NCBI GenBank assembly: GCA_019115185.1
Contig: DXDZ01000085.1
Coordinates: 1 to 33,001 of the forward strand
DNA length: 33,001 nt
DNA from: Candidatus Agathobaculum merdipullorum
Lineage (GTDB): Bacteria; Bacillota; Clostridia; Oscillospirales; Butyricicoccaceae
Direction of reading: 5' to 3'
Numbering within the stretch: the stretch's first letter is position 1; each line of letters begins with the position of its first letter. Position numbers and translations under genes: made by a program. Shown in pieces: positions 1 to 8,339 of the stretch. The notes beneath the pieces were generated by a model. The model saw only the letters and a program-made list of their open reading frames with translations. It was not told the DNA's origin and did not search any database.

Positions 1-676
1 GCCGCAGATAGGAGCGGTGGTCGATCCGGCAGGGCAGGCCCTTCTCGGCAAACTTGGCGTTGCACATCTTGGCCCACACCTCCCGCCACGCTTCCAGCGT
101 TTCCGGGCGGCCCCAGTCGGTGGTGGGAACCGCGTCAAAGAGGGGCTTGCCCTTCTCGTCCAAAATGCGGTTGCCGTCCTCGTCCAGACGGTAGACGCGC
201 CGCTGCTTGTAGCCCCATTTGCCGCTTTCCAGAATGGGCCGGATGGGACAAAGGACATGGAAGTGGGGGTTGGGGATTCCTCCGTCCTCCTTGTCGGGCT
301 GGTGTACGGCGAAGTCCACCACCATGCCCCGGCTGACAAACTGCTCCAACAAAAACTGCCTTGCAAGGGCGATGTTTTCTTCCAGTGAAAACTCGTTCTG
401 CAAGGCAATATCAAAGCTGTACGCAAGCTGGGCGTCCTTGTGGCGCTCCACTTCCTCCACGGCATTCCACAGGGTCTGCCGGTCTTGATATTCGGTTGGG
501 GCCTGGGGCGGCAGGAGAATACCGGCGCAGATCACGCCTCCCTTATAGGTGTAGTCGCTGTACTCGCCGTAGCGTTCACTGTAAAGCCTCTCCCCGGCGC
601 GGTAGGCGGCGGACGCGATGGCAGACTGTCCGGCGCTGCGCTGCACCTGGGTTACACGCAGATGGAACAGGGCCAT
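1..676 (-). CDS. MobA/MobL-family (MobQ) relaxase, 5' part; 3' end is off the window
   Basis: The reverse strand reads open from an ATG at 676 to the left edge, giving about 225 N-terminal residues. The protein begins MALFHLRVTQVQRSAGQSA and continues into SAAYRAGERL. Tyr25 sits where RSF1010 MobA has its catalytic Tyr25, and an NPHFHVLCPIRP segment (His138, His140) matches the metal-binding histidine motif of the family. The relaxase nicks one strand at oriT and carries it during conjugative mobilisation. The start is adjacent to the stop of the upstream DUF3847 gene (677), indicating translational coupling. A candidate oriT lies about 520 bases upstream. Family assignment is strong; the C-terminal part (often a primase or helicase-like extension) cannot be seen. 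Confidence 0.9.
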   Translation of the reverse strand, partial: MALFHLRVTQVQRSAGQSAIASAAYRAGERLYSERYGEYSDYTYKGGVICAGILLPPQAPTEYQDRQTLWNAVEEVERHKDAQLAYSFDIALQNEFSLEENIALARQFLLEQFVSRGMVVDFAVHQPDKEDGGIPNPHFHVLCPIRPILESGKWGYKQRRVYRLDEDGNRILDEKGKPLFDAVPTTDWGRPETLEAWREVWAKMCNAKFAEKGLPCRIDHRSYLR

Positions 677-967
677 TTACGCGCCCTCCCTCTGGACGGC
701 GGCATGGACAGCGGCCCGCACCTCTGGCATGGAAAAGATTTGTTCAGCCAAAATGTAGAAGTCCCGCTCCGTCATAACCTTGACCTCCGGGGCCACGCTC
801 TCCACGGCGGCCCCACGGGTAATCAGGCGGTGGGCGCGTTTCTGCCGCTCCCCCTTCTCATAGTATTTTTTCCGCTGCTCCAACCGCTGTACCCGGTGCT
901 GGTACTGTTGCAGCTTGGCCTCGTTCTCGGCGTACTCCCGCCGAAGTTCCTCTAAATTTTTACTCAT
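677..967 (-). CDS. DUF3847-family small protein, mobilisation accessory
   Basis: This 96-residue, highly charged protein has an N-terminal coiled-coil-like stretch (LRREYAENEAKLQQYQHRVQRL, shown here only in part: residues about 8-30) followed by a basic segment with ERQKRAHRLITRGAAVES. Proteins of this type are commonly encoded immediately upstream of MobA/MobL relaxases in Firmicutes mobile elements. The start at 967 follows a good GAGGAGG ribosome-binding site, and its stop abuts the relaxase ATG. Function is not established; a relaxosome accessory or DNA-binding role is inferred from position only. Confidence 0.85.
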   Translation of the reverse strand: MSKNLEELRREYAENEAKLQQYQHRVQRLEQRKKYYEKGERQKRAHRLITRGAAVESVAPEVKVMTERDFYILAEQIFSMPEVRAAVHAAVQREGA

Positions 968-1001
968 GGTATCGACCTCCTCGCATTTTTAGGAAAATAA
1001 A

Positions 1002-1040
1002 AAAGACCGTCTGCCGAAGTGATTTCGGTAAACGGTCTTT
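1002..1040 (-). terminator. Intrinsic terminator or attenuator in the mob operon leader
   Basis: AAAGACCGT (1002-1010) pairs perfectly with ACGGTCTTT (1032-1040), with an inner CCGAA/TTCGG helix. On the minus strand the hairpin runs into TTTTTTATTTT, about 20 bases before the GAGGAGG ribosome-binding site of the DUF3847 gene. It would end transcripts entering from the surface-protein side, or act as an attenuator for the mob genes. Confidence 0.7.
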
Positions 1041-1190
1041 GACAAGTTTGCTGCCCCGAAGGGGGTGGGGATAGCCGCGAAGCGGCGCAAGGGGGCGCGG
1101 ATGCCGCGCGGCCCCTTGTACGGAGCGCAGCGACGCAAAACCACCCAGGCATTCCGGCGCCTGGGCGGTTCGCTCCGCAGGACGCACGGC

Positions 1191-1237
1191 ATACAGGGCT
1201 TGCCCCTGTATAGAAGTGCGCCATTATGGGATAATGG
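1191..1237 (+). other. Candidate oriT of the MobQ relaxase
   Basis: An inverted repeat ATACAGGG (1191-1198) / CCCTGTAT (1204-1211) is followed at once by AGAAGTGCGCC (1212-1222). This has the layout of RSF1010-type oriT, where an inverted repeat precedes the nic core TAAGTGCGCCCT. A second perfect inverted repeat, CCATTAT-GGG-ATAATGG (1221-1237), sits directly after the core. By analogy nicking would fall near 1220/1221 on this strand. The relaxase gene is close by, reading away on the other strand. Similarity is by eye only. Confidence 0.65.
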
Positions 1238-1269
1238 ACGCCTGCCGCCGCAGTGCGCCGGCAAAAGCG

Positions 1270-1298
1270 AGCGGCCAGCCGAAAAACGGCTGGCCGCT
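1270..1298 (-). terminator. Terminator downstream of the SLH surface-protein gene
   Basis: A perfect 12-bp stem (AGCGGCCAGCCG, 1270-1281, with 1287-1298) and a five-base loop lie about 24 bases after the surface-protein stop. A short TTTT follows on the minus strand. Confidence 0.7.
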
Positions 1299-1321
1299 CA
1301 GGAAAATGGAATGCTGTCTTG

Positions 1322-4300
1322 TTACCTTGCCTCGTTCTCCACAAAACGCATGAGGATGGTGGCAACCTCAGCGCGGGTTGCGGAGCCGGTAGGGTTCAGG
1401 GTCGTGGCGGTGTTGCCGGTAATCAGGCCCTGGGCATTGGCCCAGCCCATGGCAGACCTGGCCCACTCGCTCACCTGGGCGGCGTCGGTATAGCCGCTCA
1501 GATTGCCGGTGTTGCTGACATCATAGCCCTTGAACTGCGCGTAGCGGTACAGGATCGCCGCCATCTGCTCGCGGGTGATGGTGTCGTTGGGGCCGAAGCG
1601 GCCATCGCCGTAGCCGCCCACGATGCCGTTGGCTGCGGCCCAGGCCACCGCATTGGTGTACCACTGGCCGGCAGGCACATCGGTGAAGCTGGAGGAACCA
1701 GCCGCAGGCTGATTCTCCAGGCGGTACAGGATGGTGACAATCATGGCCCGGGTGGTCGTGGTGTTCGGGCTGAACTGATTGTTTCCAACGCCAGCCATCA
1801 TGCCGTTTTCGTAAGCGTAGACAACCGCGTCATAGAACCAGTCGCTGGTGCGGACATCGACGAAGGGCAGGCCGGCGGGCTGGGGCTCTTCGGTGGTTTC
1901 CACGAAGGTAGCCTCCACGGTCACACGGCCGGACGGCATCTCAAAGATGTAGCGTGTGTCGCTCTGGCGCTCCACGTCGATGCGGTTGCCGCGGCTGTCC
2001 GTTACGACCAGTGTGCCTAGCTCATAGCCGGTGTCAGGGTCTACCGTGATGGTCACGGTGTCGCCGCGGTCGGCGCGGGTCGGGCTGACACGGATGGAAC
2101 CGTTGTCGGTGTCCTCAACAGTGACTGTGTAGCCGGAGGAGCTGCTTCCGCCGCCCGAAGAGTTTCCTCCGGTTGTTGAGCCACCTCCACCAGATGTTCC
2201 AGGATCAGAAGGGGGTGTTACCATCGGAGTTAAATTGAGTAGAGACTGGTCTGCATCGGCTGGCACCACAGTGCTGTCAGAGGCAAGCAACTGATATTCC
2301 TGCGTCTCTGATTTAATTGCCTCCGGAACACTCTGTGTGTACGATTTTTCTTTTATTAAGGGGACATTATAGAATGCAATCTGTCTCGCAGGGGTTTCAT
2401 AACCGGAAAACTCAGTAAAAGTAATATCCATGGCTCCATTGTCTGTCGCCACATATTTTATGGTGTAAATATCTTCCAACCCAGTGATATATTTTGTCTC
2501 ACCCTCTACGGATAACCCAAACTCATCAGAACTTTTTGTGACAACATCATTTTCAATAGAACCACATAAGTTGCCGCTCATATCATAAACGTATACATTG
2601 ACAGGGCAGTCAATTTGGACATTGGTACTTGCCCATGTAATCAGTTCCCAAATTGTGTCTGCAATTGTAATATCCGCAGCGTCCATCGCCAGTTTTACCA
2701 TTTTATCGAAAAGAAAATCGGCTACTTCATTAGCTGCGTCCCCCCAAGCATCATCATACCAATCCTTTATTTTATCCTCTGCAAGAGAATAAAGTGCGGA
2801 TGAAAATGCTCCTACGTCTGTTCTTGTACCTTGCCCCAATATTCCGCTGACATAATTAGCTGGTACTAGATTTTCCGCATCCAAAATTTCGTAATCTACA
2901 GTAATCCACAGAGCAAAATTTGATTCGTGCAAGTTATAAGTATGGACTTTGCAGTTAAATTGTACAACAACTAATCCATACCTTGGTGTGGCAAATTCAT
3001 ATACCAGTGGTACTGTATATGTGCCAGCCGAGGCATCGGGGATATACTGACCAATCACTAAATCCACGATACTCTGGGATACTCTCTCCTCCAACGTCTC
3101 CCTCGGAATATTACTCATAACGATTACAGAAAGGATCTCTTTCTCTAAACGGTCCAGTGCTTCTCCTTCAATGCCAAACACCTTAGACATCGTGTACAAA
3201 TCCAACGAAATTGCTCCGTCGATTTTATTCAATTCCGCACCGGCTTCTGCAGTGATTTCCTCGATTTCTTCCTCTGTCAGCTCATTGTTCGGATACTGGG
3301 CGGTAATGGAGCAGTTGGAGGAGTTTTGGAGCGTCTCCCCACCGAAACCTTGCCCCTCCACTTGGGCGGAGACTCGGACAGTTTTTTCTGTTTCGCCCTT
3401 TGGAAAATCGTCTGCAAACTCGGAATTGTCGTGGGAATAATCGGGATTGACTGCGATGTTCGCAGAAATCGTTGTGCACTCGTTCAAGGAGAGTGTAGTA
3501 GTGTTTTCCACCGTTGTTTTACAGTCGTTGACAAGGAACCGATCCTCATAAGTGCCATCAGAAAACACCATAAATTTCTCAACACTCGCGCTGCCCTGTT
3601 CAGAAGTCCCCCAAGTGATCTCAAAATCTGCGTGATCCAGCGTAATGTCACCGTTCCAGCCGGGAACGTTTTGAGCAATCGCTGTTTCCAGCATATTGGT
3701 ATCCACCCACGGGTCCACATCGTACACGTTCTGAACCTCAACTTTGGCAGTGATGGAAGTGTGGTCATATCCGCCTCGATAGGTTATGGTGGAAGGTTCC
3801 ACGGTAACTATGGCCTCCAACTTGGTGGAAACCCGCTCCAGCGGCATGGCGTAGCTGATCTGTCCGCTAGAAACTACAAATACCGCTTTCTTTCCAACGG
3901 CATCTTTCAAATTTTCCTCTAGGGTATCCTTTACATACTCATCATTCTGAATAGTAAATGATTCCCCATCAATTATAAGCGTCAAGGCACCCGGATCATA
4001 AGCTGTCAGCGTCCCAATCTTGGTATAATACAGTTCAAACGGCGGATCAAGTGGATCATCGCTTTCCTGTCCAATCTCGGCTTTCAGAAGGGCATCACCC
4101 ACAAAATAATAGATAACAGCTTGATCTTTGTCAGCAATTTCGCTGATCGTTGCAAGGGATTCCTGATCCGTCATATAATTCGTGTGGAAATCAACGCCTT
4201 CTATATTCACCGTGTCGGTACCATTCCAGTCGCCTGCGGTTCCCACTTTCTCTGTCAGAACCGTATACCCCGCTAATGCTCCATTGATTGTGTGATACAG

Positions 4301-5650
4301 AATCTGGAGGGGCTCACCTGCGACAATGGGACCAGTCTGAGAGTCCCACGGATATTCCACACCATCAATGGTTACCGTGGTTTCTGTTCCTGCAGTGAGG
4401 CTACCAAGCGCAGAATTGACAGGCTGGAGCCGGAACAGCTGTCCCTTATTGACATCGCTCTCATCCTGAGCACACTCCGCCAGTACATAGCGGTTTACTA
4501 ACTGGGCCACTCCATCAGATGGCAAATCTGCATCCGTTACTGCGGTATAACGGATGTAGCTGTCATCAGAGAACACAGCCGTTCTGCTGGTTTCGTCCCA
4601 ACTGGTGAGATATTTAACGGAAGTGGTTCTGTCGTCCGGGGTGGTCGTTCCGTCACCGGGGGTGGTCATCTCACCATTGGGACCGGTGCTGTTGTAATGG
4701 ATGGTGGCATTAAGAAGTGCATCATTACGAAAAGAATCAATCGCAATCTTTGACCACTTATATTCGGAACCAGCATAGTAAACATCTGTTAGTCTATCAC
4801 AATTTTCAAATGCATACCAGTCTATTTCATTAATGCTCTCTGGAAGCGTGATATTCCTCAGACTATGACAACCAGAAAATGTGTTGGTTTCTATTTTAGT
4901 AATGCCTTGTGGGATTATAATACTAGTCAAACTAGAACAATCGTAAAATGCATATCCAGCAATCATAGTGGTCAAACTTCTCGGAATTGTAATATTCACC
5001 AAATTTTTACACCCACGAAATGCACCGTTTCCAATAGTGGTTATACTGTTTGGAATTGAAATACTTGTCAGATTGCTACAATAAGCAAATGTCCCTGGTT
5101 TAATAACGGATACGCCATCCGGAACCAAAATGCTAGTTAGACTACTACAATCCCGAAATGCCTCATCTCCAATATTATTGATACCGTCTGGAATTTCGAT
5201 TCTAGACAAATTTTTGCAACCAACAAATGCTTTTGCTCCAATACTGGTTACACCAGATTTAATGACAATTGATTTTATATCGTCACAGTTACTCCAGGGT
5301 GAAGAAGATGAGTAATCATAATCAAACTCACCATTGTAAACCTGAATATAATCCTCCATTTCCCCCTCCCCACTAATCGTCAGCGTCCCAGTTTCTAAAT
5401 CCAGCTCCCACGTCAAATTTTCTCCACAAGTGCCGCTGGTAGGCGGTTCTTCCTCGTCCGTATTGACGCTCTCTGCTGTAAGGAAATTTCTCTCCGTCCC
5501 TGCACCAGCGGGCGCTCTGGTTGTTTCCTCCTCCAGCTGCTGCGTAATTGCTGGCTGCGTCGCGTCAAGTTCCGCTGCCAAAGCTGCTGTTGGCAGCATT
5601 CCTCCCACCAGACACAACGATAAGAAACTTGCTAGGATTCGTCTTTTCAT
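1322..5650 (-). CDS. Large secreted surface protein: BspA-type leucine-rich repeats, InlB-like B-repeat and three SLH domains
   Basis: This is a predicted 1442-residue exported protein. The start at 5650 gives a classic signal peptide (MKRRILASFLSLCLVGGMLP, ending TAALAA near residue 25) behind an AAGGAAGG ribosome-binding site; the frame is open further upstream but without a signal sequence. Residues about 125-330 hold BspA/LRR_5 repeats of the form SIxIPxxITxIGxxAFxxC. A long middle region is not recognised. Residues about 1155-1175 are a Gly/Ser linker, 1175-1255 resemble a divergent InlB B-repeat, and the last about 180 residues are three SLH domains (FVDV..DWFYDAV, FTDVPAGQWYTNAV, YTDAAQVSEWARSA) that would bind secondary wall polymer. 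The C-terminal SLH part is GC-rich like the chromosome, whereas the LRR and middle part is AT-rich, suggesting domain shuffling. An adhesin-like role is inferred. Confidence 0.9.
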   Translation of the reverse strand: MKRRILASFLSLCLVGGMLPTAALAAELDATQPAITQQLEEETTRAPAGAGTERNFLTAESVNTDEEEPPTSGTCGENLTWELDLETGTLTISGEGEMEDYIQVYNGEFDYDYSSSSPWSNCDDIKSIVIKSGVTSIGAKAFVGCKNLSRIEIPDGINNIGDEAFRDCSSLTSILVPDGVSVIKPGTFAYCSNLTSISIPNSITTIGNGAFRGCKNLVNITIPRSLTTMIAGYAFYDCSSLTSIIIPQGITKIETNTFSGCHSLRNITLPESINEIDWYAFENCDRLTDVYYAGSEYKWSKIAIDSFRNDALLNATIHYNSTGPNGEMTTPGDGTTTPDDRTTSVKYLTSWDETSRTAVFSDDSYIRYTAVTDADLPSDGVAQLVNRYVLAECAQDESDVNKGQLFRLQPVNSALGSLTAGTETTVTIDGVEYPWDSQTGPIVAGEPLQILYHTINGALAGYTVLTEKVGTAGDWNGTDTVNIEGVDFHTNYMTDQESLATISEIADKDQAVIYYFVGDALLKAEIGQESDDPLDPPFELYYTKIGTLTAYDPGALTLIIDGESFTIQNDEYVKDTLEENLKDAVGKKAVFVVSSGQISYAMPLERVSTKLEAIVTVEPSTITYRGGYDHTSITAKVEVQNVYDVDPWVDTNMLETAIAQNVPGWNGDITLDHADFEITWGTSEQGSASVEKFMVFSDGTYEDRFLVNDCKTTVENTTTLSLNECTTISANIAVNPDYSHDNSEFADDFPKGETEKTVRVSAQVEGQGFGGETLQNSSNCSITAQYPNNELTEEEIEEITAEAGAELNKIDGAISLDLYTMSKVFGIEGEALDRLEKEILSVIVMSNIPRETLEERVSQSIVDLVIGQYIPDASAGTYTVPLVYEFATPRYGLVVVQFNCKVHTYNLHESNFALWITVDYEILDAENLVPANYVSGILGQGTRTDVGAFSSALYSLAEDKIKDWYDDAWGDAANEVADFLFDKMVKLAMDAADITIADTIWELITWASTNVQIDCPVNVYVYDMSGNLCGSIENDVVTKSSDEFGLSVEGETKYITGLEDIYTIKYVATDNGAMDITFTEFSGYETPARQIAFYNVPLIKEKSYTQSVPEAIKSETQEYQLLASDSTVVPADADQSLLNLTPMVTPPSDPGTSGGGGSTTGGNSSGGGSSSSGYTVTVEDTDNGSIRVSPTRADRGDTVTITVDPDTGYELGTLVVTDSRGNRIDVERQSDTRYIFEMPSGRVTVEATFVETTEEPQPAGLPFVDVRTSDWFYDAVVYAYENGMMAGVGNNQFSPNTTTTRAMIVTILYRLENQPAAGSSSFTDVPAGQWYTNAVAWAAANGIVGGYGDGRFGPNDTITREQMAAILYRYAQFKGYDVSNTGNLSGYTDAAQVSEWARSAMGWANAQGLITGNTATTLNPTGSATRAEVATILMRFVENEAR

Positions 5651-5781
5651 GTGGTTTCCGTCCTTCCTTTTAATATAGTGTACATTCTTGCATGAGAAAT
5701 TCTGATTTTGACTGTTCGCAAACCAGCGAAAAATTTGTCTAATAGAGTGTAGCAATCTCAACCCTATTGTGGTATATTTAA

Positions 5782-5810
5782 ATTATAACATTGTATGGGG
5801 CATTTTACAA
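5782..5810 (-). promoter_or_regulatory. Promoter of the SLH surface-protein gene
   Basis: On the minus strand a TTGTAA -35 box (5805-5810), a 17-bp spacer and a perfect TATAAT -10 box (5782-5787) face the surface-protein gene. The predicted leader is about 125 bases. The -35 box lies inside the near-palindrome at 5797-5839. Confidence 0.7.
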
Positions 5811-5839
5811 GAATGTACACATTCCTGTAAAAATACCCC
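5797..5839. repeat. 43-bp near-palindrome beside the serine recombinase, with a 13-bp inverted partial copy at 5678-5690
   Basis: The arms GGGGCATTTTACAAGAATGT (5797-5816) and 5819-5839 are nearly perfect reverse complements around a central AC dinucleotide (5817-5818). This two-base core with flanking half-sites is the geometry of serine-recombinase crossover sites. The motif GTGTACATTCTTG occurs at 5678-5690, and its exact reverse complement lies at 5808-5820 inside the palindrome, so the surface-protein promoter lies between inverted copies. The outer half of the left copy does not match well. It could instead be a regulator-binding site or resolvase res subsite. Confidence 0.55.
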
Positions 5840-5841
5840 TT

Positions 5842-6450
5842 TTACAACAACTTGGCTTTTTCGTAAATCTCTGCTCGGTAACGGAAGGTAGCAAGGGGCA
5901 TCCCACATTCCTTTGCTGCTGCCGTCCCGGTGATTTCTCCCATTTTCCAACGCTGGTAAACGGAGTGGAAATTCTCGGGCAGCGGTTTGGGTGGCCGCCC
6001 AAACCGAATGCCCTTGGCTTTTGCCGCAGCAATACCCTCAGCTTGCCGCTGCCGGATGTTGGTGCGCTCGTTCTCTGCCACAAAGGACAGGACCTGGAGC
6101 ACGATGTCGCTGAGGAAGGTCCCCATCAGGTCTTTGCCCCGGCGAGTGTCCAGCAGGGGCATATCCAGCACCACTATGTCCACGCCCTTGTCCTTGGTCA
6201 GAACCCGCCACTGCTCCAGAATCTCCTTGTAGTTGCGCCCCAGGCGGTCGATGCTCTTGATGTAGAGCAGGTCGTCTTTTTTTAACCGCCGCACCAGCTT
6301 CTTGTACTGGGGCCGGTCGAAGTCCTTGCCGCTCTGCTTGTCCATGTAGATGTTTTTTTCCAGGATGGACAGCTCCCGCATGGCCAGAAGCTGCCGGTCC
6401 TCGTTCTGCTCCCGGGTGCTTACCCGGATATAACCATATTGATTTGTCAA
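5842..6450 (-). CDS. Small serine recombinase (resolvase/invertase family)
   Basis: This 202-residue protein has the full small-serine-recombinase plan. The catalytic domain starts GYIRVSTREQ with nucleophile Ser11 and contains DRLGRNYKEI and the NIRQRQAEGIAAAKAKG helix. A C-terminal helix-turn-helix (residues about 165-195, GEITGTAAAKECGMPLATFRY region) completes it. Length fits TnpR/Hin-like enzymes rather than large integrases. The start is a TTG at 6450 supported by GGAGG seven bases upstream; no ATG fits as well. It cuts and rejoins DNA at paired sites through a phosphoserine link. The near-palindrome immediately after its stop is a plausible target. Whether it is a resolvase or an invertase cannot be told from sequence alone. 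Confidence 0.92.
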   Translation of the reverse strand: MTNQYGYIRVSTREQNEDRQLLAMRELSILEKNIYMDKQSGKDFDRPQYKKLVRRLKKDDLLYIKSIDRLGRNYKEILEQWRVLTKDKGVDIVVLDMPLLDTRRGKDLMGTFLSDIVLQVLSFVAENERTNIRQRQAEGIAAAKAKGIRFGRPPKPLPENFHSVYQRWKMGEITGTAAAKECGMPLATFRYRAEIYEKAKLL

Positions 6451-6521
6451 ATCTGTTCCTCCAACTATTCCATAGGCGACCCCTTGTTCTTTTCAGTTTA
6501 ATACGCATTTTGACGCTTTTC

Positions 6522-6734
6522 TCAGATTCCACGGCGTTTCCAAATAATCTCATACCCCAGCGCATCGGCTAGCTCCACGGCCTCATGGTAGCGCAGGGAG
6601 CCGCGCCGCAGCTTGCCGGACAGGTTGGGGACGCTGGCGCTCCAGCCGTACTGTTCCGCCAGCTTCTCCACCAGCTCGGTCATGGTCATGCCCTCCCGGA
6701 CAATGTAGGATTTGATCTCATTTCTGGTGTCCAT
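6522..6734 (-). CDS. Small helix-turn-helix DNA-binding protein
   Basis: This 70-residue protein begins MDTRNEIKSYIVREGMTMTE and fits a single five-helix HTH of the Cro/C1-like type, with recognition-helix region SASVPNLSGKLRRGSLRYHE. The start at 6734 is set by an AAAGGAGG ribosome-binding site; the frame extends upstream without another good start. It lies 71 bases upstream of the serine recombinase on the same strand and may be co-transcribed. A regulator of the mobile element is inferred. Confidence 0.75.
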   Translation of the reverse strand: MDTRNEIKSYIVREGMTMTELVEKLAEQYGWSASVPNLSGKLRRGSLRYHEAVELADALGYEIIWKRRGI

Positions 6735-7311
6735 GAAAAAAACCTCCTTTTGTAATGTATCTGCCGGCGTACCGCATTGCCTTTGCAGCATGGCAGGTGC
6801 GCCGGTGGGCGTGATTTTGGGATTGCTCCCGATCCGCTCAGAATTTCTCCCGTGATGCTCTGTCCACGGGAGCATACTTTGCGTTTCGCGGTTCCGTATG
6901 ACCTTGTGCGGGACCGGAAACAACTGCGCCGGTTGGCGAACCGCGTTCGCTCTCCGGTGCGGCGCGCTTTGGTGTGGATTTCGTCATAAAGCCTGCATTT
7001 ACTTCGCCGTTTTCACATGGTTTGAAATCCACCATACATTTTAAGCCTGTTTTTTGCCGTTCTCCCCGGAAGCCGTTCCTGCCCCTGCCTTTCAGCGGCG
7101 TAGCCCGGCGTTGGTGCGTTCGGCGGCTTGGCTCATCCCTGCCGCTGTCCCCGCGTCGCTTCCCCAGCCGGTATATCCCTCCCGGACGGTCATGCGGTTG
7201 TCAAGGTTCATGAGGACATTGTAGTAAAAAATGCGGCCCGCTCCCGTATATCCAAGAGGTTGGAAATTGCGCCGGGAAGCGAAAATTTCCACGCTTATAG
7301 ACAAGCTGTGC
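6735..7311. other. Long divergent intergenic region without a convincing gene
   Basis: This stretch separates the leftward HTH/recombinase genes from the rightward XRE gene. Short reading frames here lack ribosome-binding sites and family features. One strong hairpin is visible: CCGGCGTACC (6764-6773) with GGTGCGCCGG (6796-6805), just upstream of the small HTH gene. It could be a leader structure or operator. Confidence 0.5.
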
Positions 7312-7317
7312 TATAAT
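7312..7317 (+). promoter_or_regulatory. Extended -10 promoter of the XRE regulator
   Basis: TGCTATAAT is an extended -10 element (TATAAT at 7312-7317). No good -35 box is seen at 16-18 bp. The start codon lies 43 bases downstream. The surrounding 18-mer almost matches one before the FHA-SEDS gene at 27872-27889. Confidence 0.55.
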
Positions 7318-7359
7318 GGGAAAAACAACCAAGCGCACCGAACGAACGGAGGGACGGGA

Positions 7360-8199
7360 ATGTATGTAAAACTCACCATCCCGGAGCGGCTCAAGGATTT
7401 GCGGGTGGAACGGCGCCTAACCCTAGAACAGCTCGCCCAGCAGACCGGGCTGTCCAAAGCTGCCCTGGGAAAGTATGAGGCCGACGATTTCAAAGACATC
7501 AGCCCCTTCAGCATTGCGACGCTGGCACAGTTTTATGGGGTGTCCACCGACTATCTCATGGGCCTGACAGAACAAAAAAATCACCCAAACACAGAGCTGC
7601 AAGCCCTGCACTTGAGTGATGCCATGATAGAGTTGTTGAAAAGTGGTACAGTCAATAACCGCCTGCTGTGTGAGATTGCCGCCCATAAGGGGTTCCAGCG
7701 GCTGATGGTGGACATGGAGATTTTTGTGGACCGCATCGCCAGTATGCAGATCGACAATCTCAACGCCTACATGGATACAGTCCGGCAGGAGGTATGGGAG
7801 AGATTCCACCCGGACAAGAACGAGCTATACTTCCGCACTTTGCAACTGAGCCATATCCAGGAGGACGAATACCTGGGGGATACTCTGCAAAGCGACCTGC
7901 TTGCTATCCTGCGCGACATACGGGAAGCCCACAGAAAGGATACCGTGACCGCCCCGGAGAAGCCGGTAGCAGATGCGTTCCAGCAGAAAGTAAGCGAGGT
8001 CATGGCGGCCAAGGGCACCGAGCAGGAAAAGCAGGCCCGCATCTTCTGCCACAGCCTGGGTATCAACTACGATAAGTTGACGCCGGAGGAGTTTGTGACA
8101 CTGATTCAGATATTGGAGAAGTCCAAAAATCTGAGAAGTCCATATAACAAGCGCGGCCGGTCCAGTCCCGGCCAGCAGGGTCGGAATAAGCATAAATAG
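7360..8199 (+). CDS. XRE-family transcriptional regulator with a long C-terminal domain
   Basis: This is a 279-residue protein with an N-terminal Cro/C1 helix-turn-helix at residues about 6-65 (IPERLKDLRVERRLTLEQLA, then GLSKAALGKYE and YGVSTDYLMGLTE). A helical C-terminal domain of unassigned function follows and ends in a basic tail, RGRSSPGQQGRNKHK. The start at 7360 (MYVKLTIPERL) is preceded by CGGAGGG; the frame continues upstream without a better start. Similar regulators are common on Firmicutes conjugative and mobilisable elements. It is divergent from the recombinase/HTH pair and could regulate the element. Confidence 0.85.
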   Translation: MYVKLTIPERLKDLRVERRLTLEQLAQQTGLSKAALGKYEADDFKDISPFSIATLAQFYGVSTDYLMGLTEQKNHPNTELQALHLSDAMIELLKSGTVNNRLLCEIAAHKGFQRLMVDMEIFVDRIASMQIDNLNAYMDTVRQEVWERFHPDKNELYFRTLQLSHIQEDEYLGDTLQSDLLAILRDIREAHRKDTVTAPEKPVADAFQQKVSEVMAAKGTEQEKQARIFCHSLGINYDKLTPEEFVTLIQILEKSKNLRSPYNKRGRSSPGQQGRNKHK

Positions 8200-8339
8200 C
8201 CAACTCACCTTATTGTGTTTGCCTACTACCACTCTTTTAAAACACTGTTTCTGCGCACACCACGCTATTCTGCATCCGAAAATGTTGTCAGAAATCAAGG
8301 ATGGTGCCTCGGAAAACAGATGAAAGGAAACTTCATTTG

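Noticed and set aside
1253..2020. Open frame on the plus strand opposite the SLH region
   Set aside because: It lies opposite clear SLH and B-repeat coding sequence and has no family features.
6838..7035. Short minus-strand frame in the divergent intergenic region
   Set aside because: No ribosome-binding site, low-complexity composition, and no recognisable domain.
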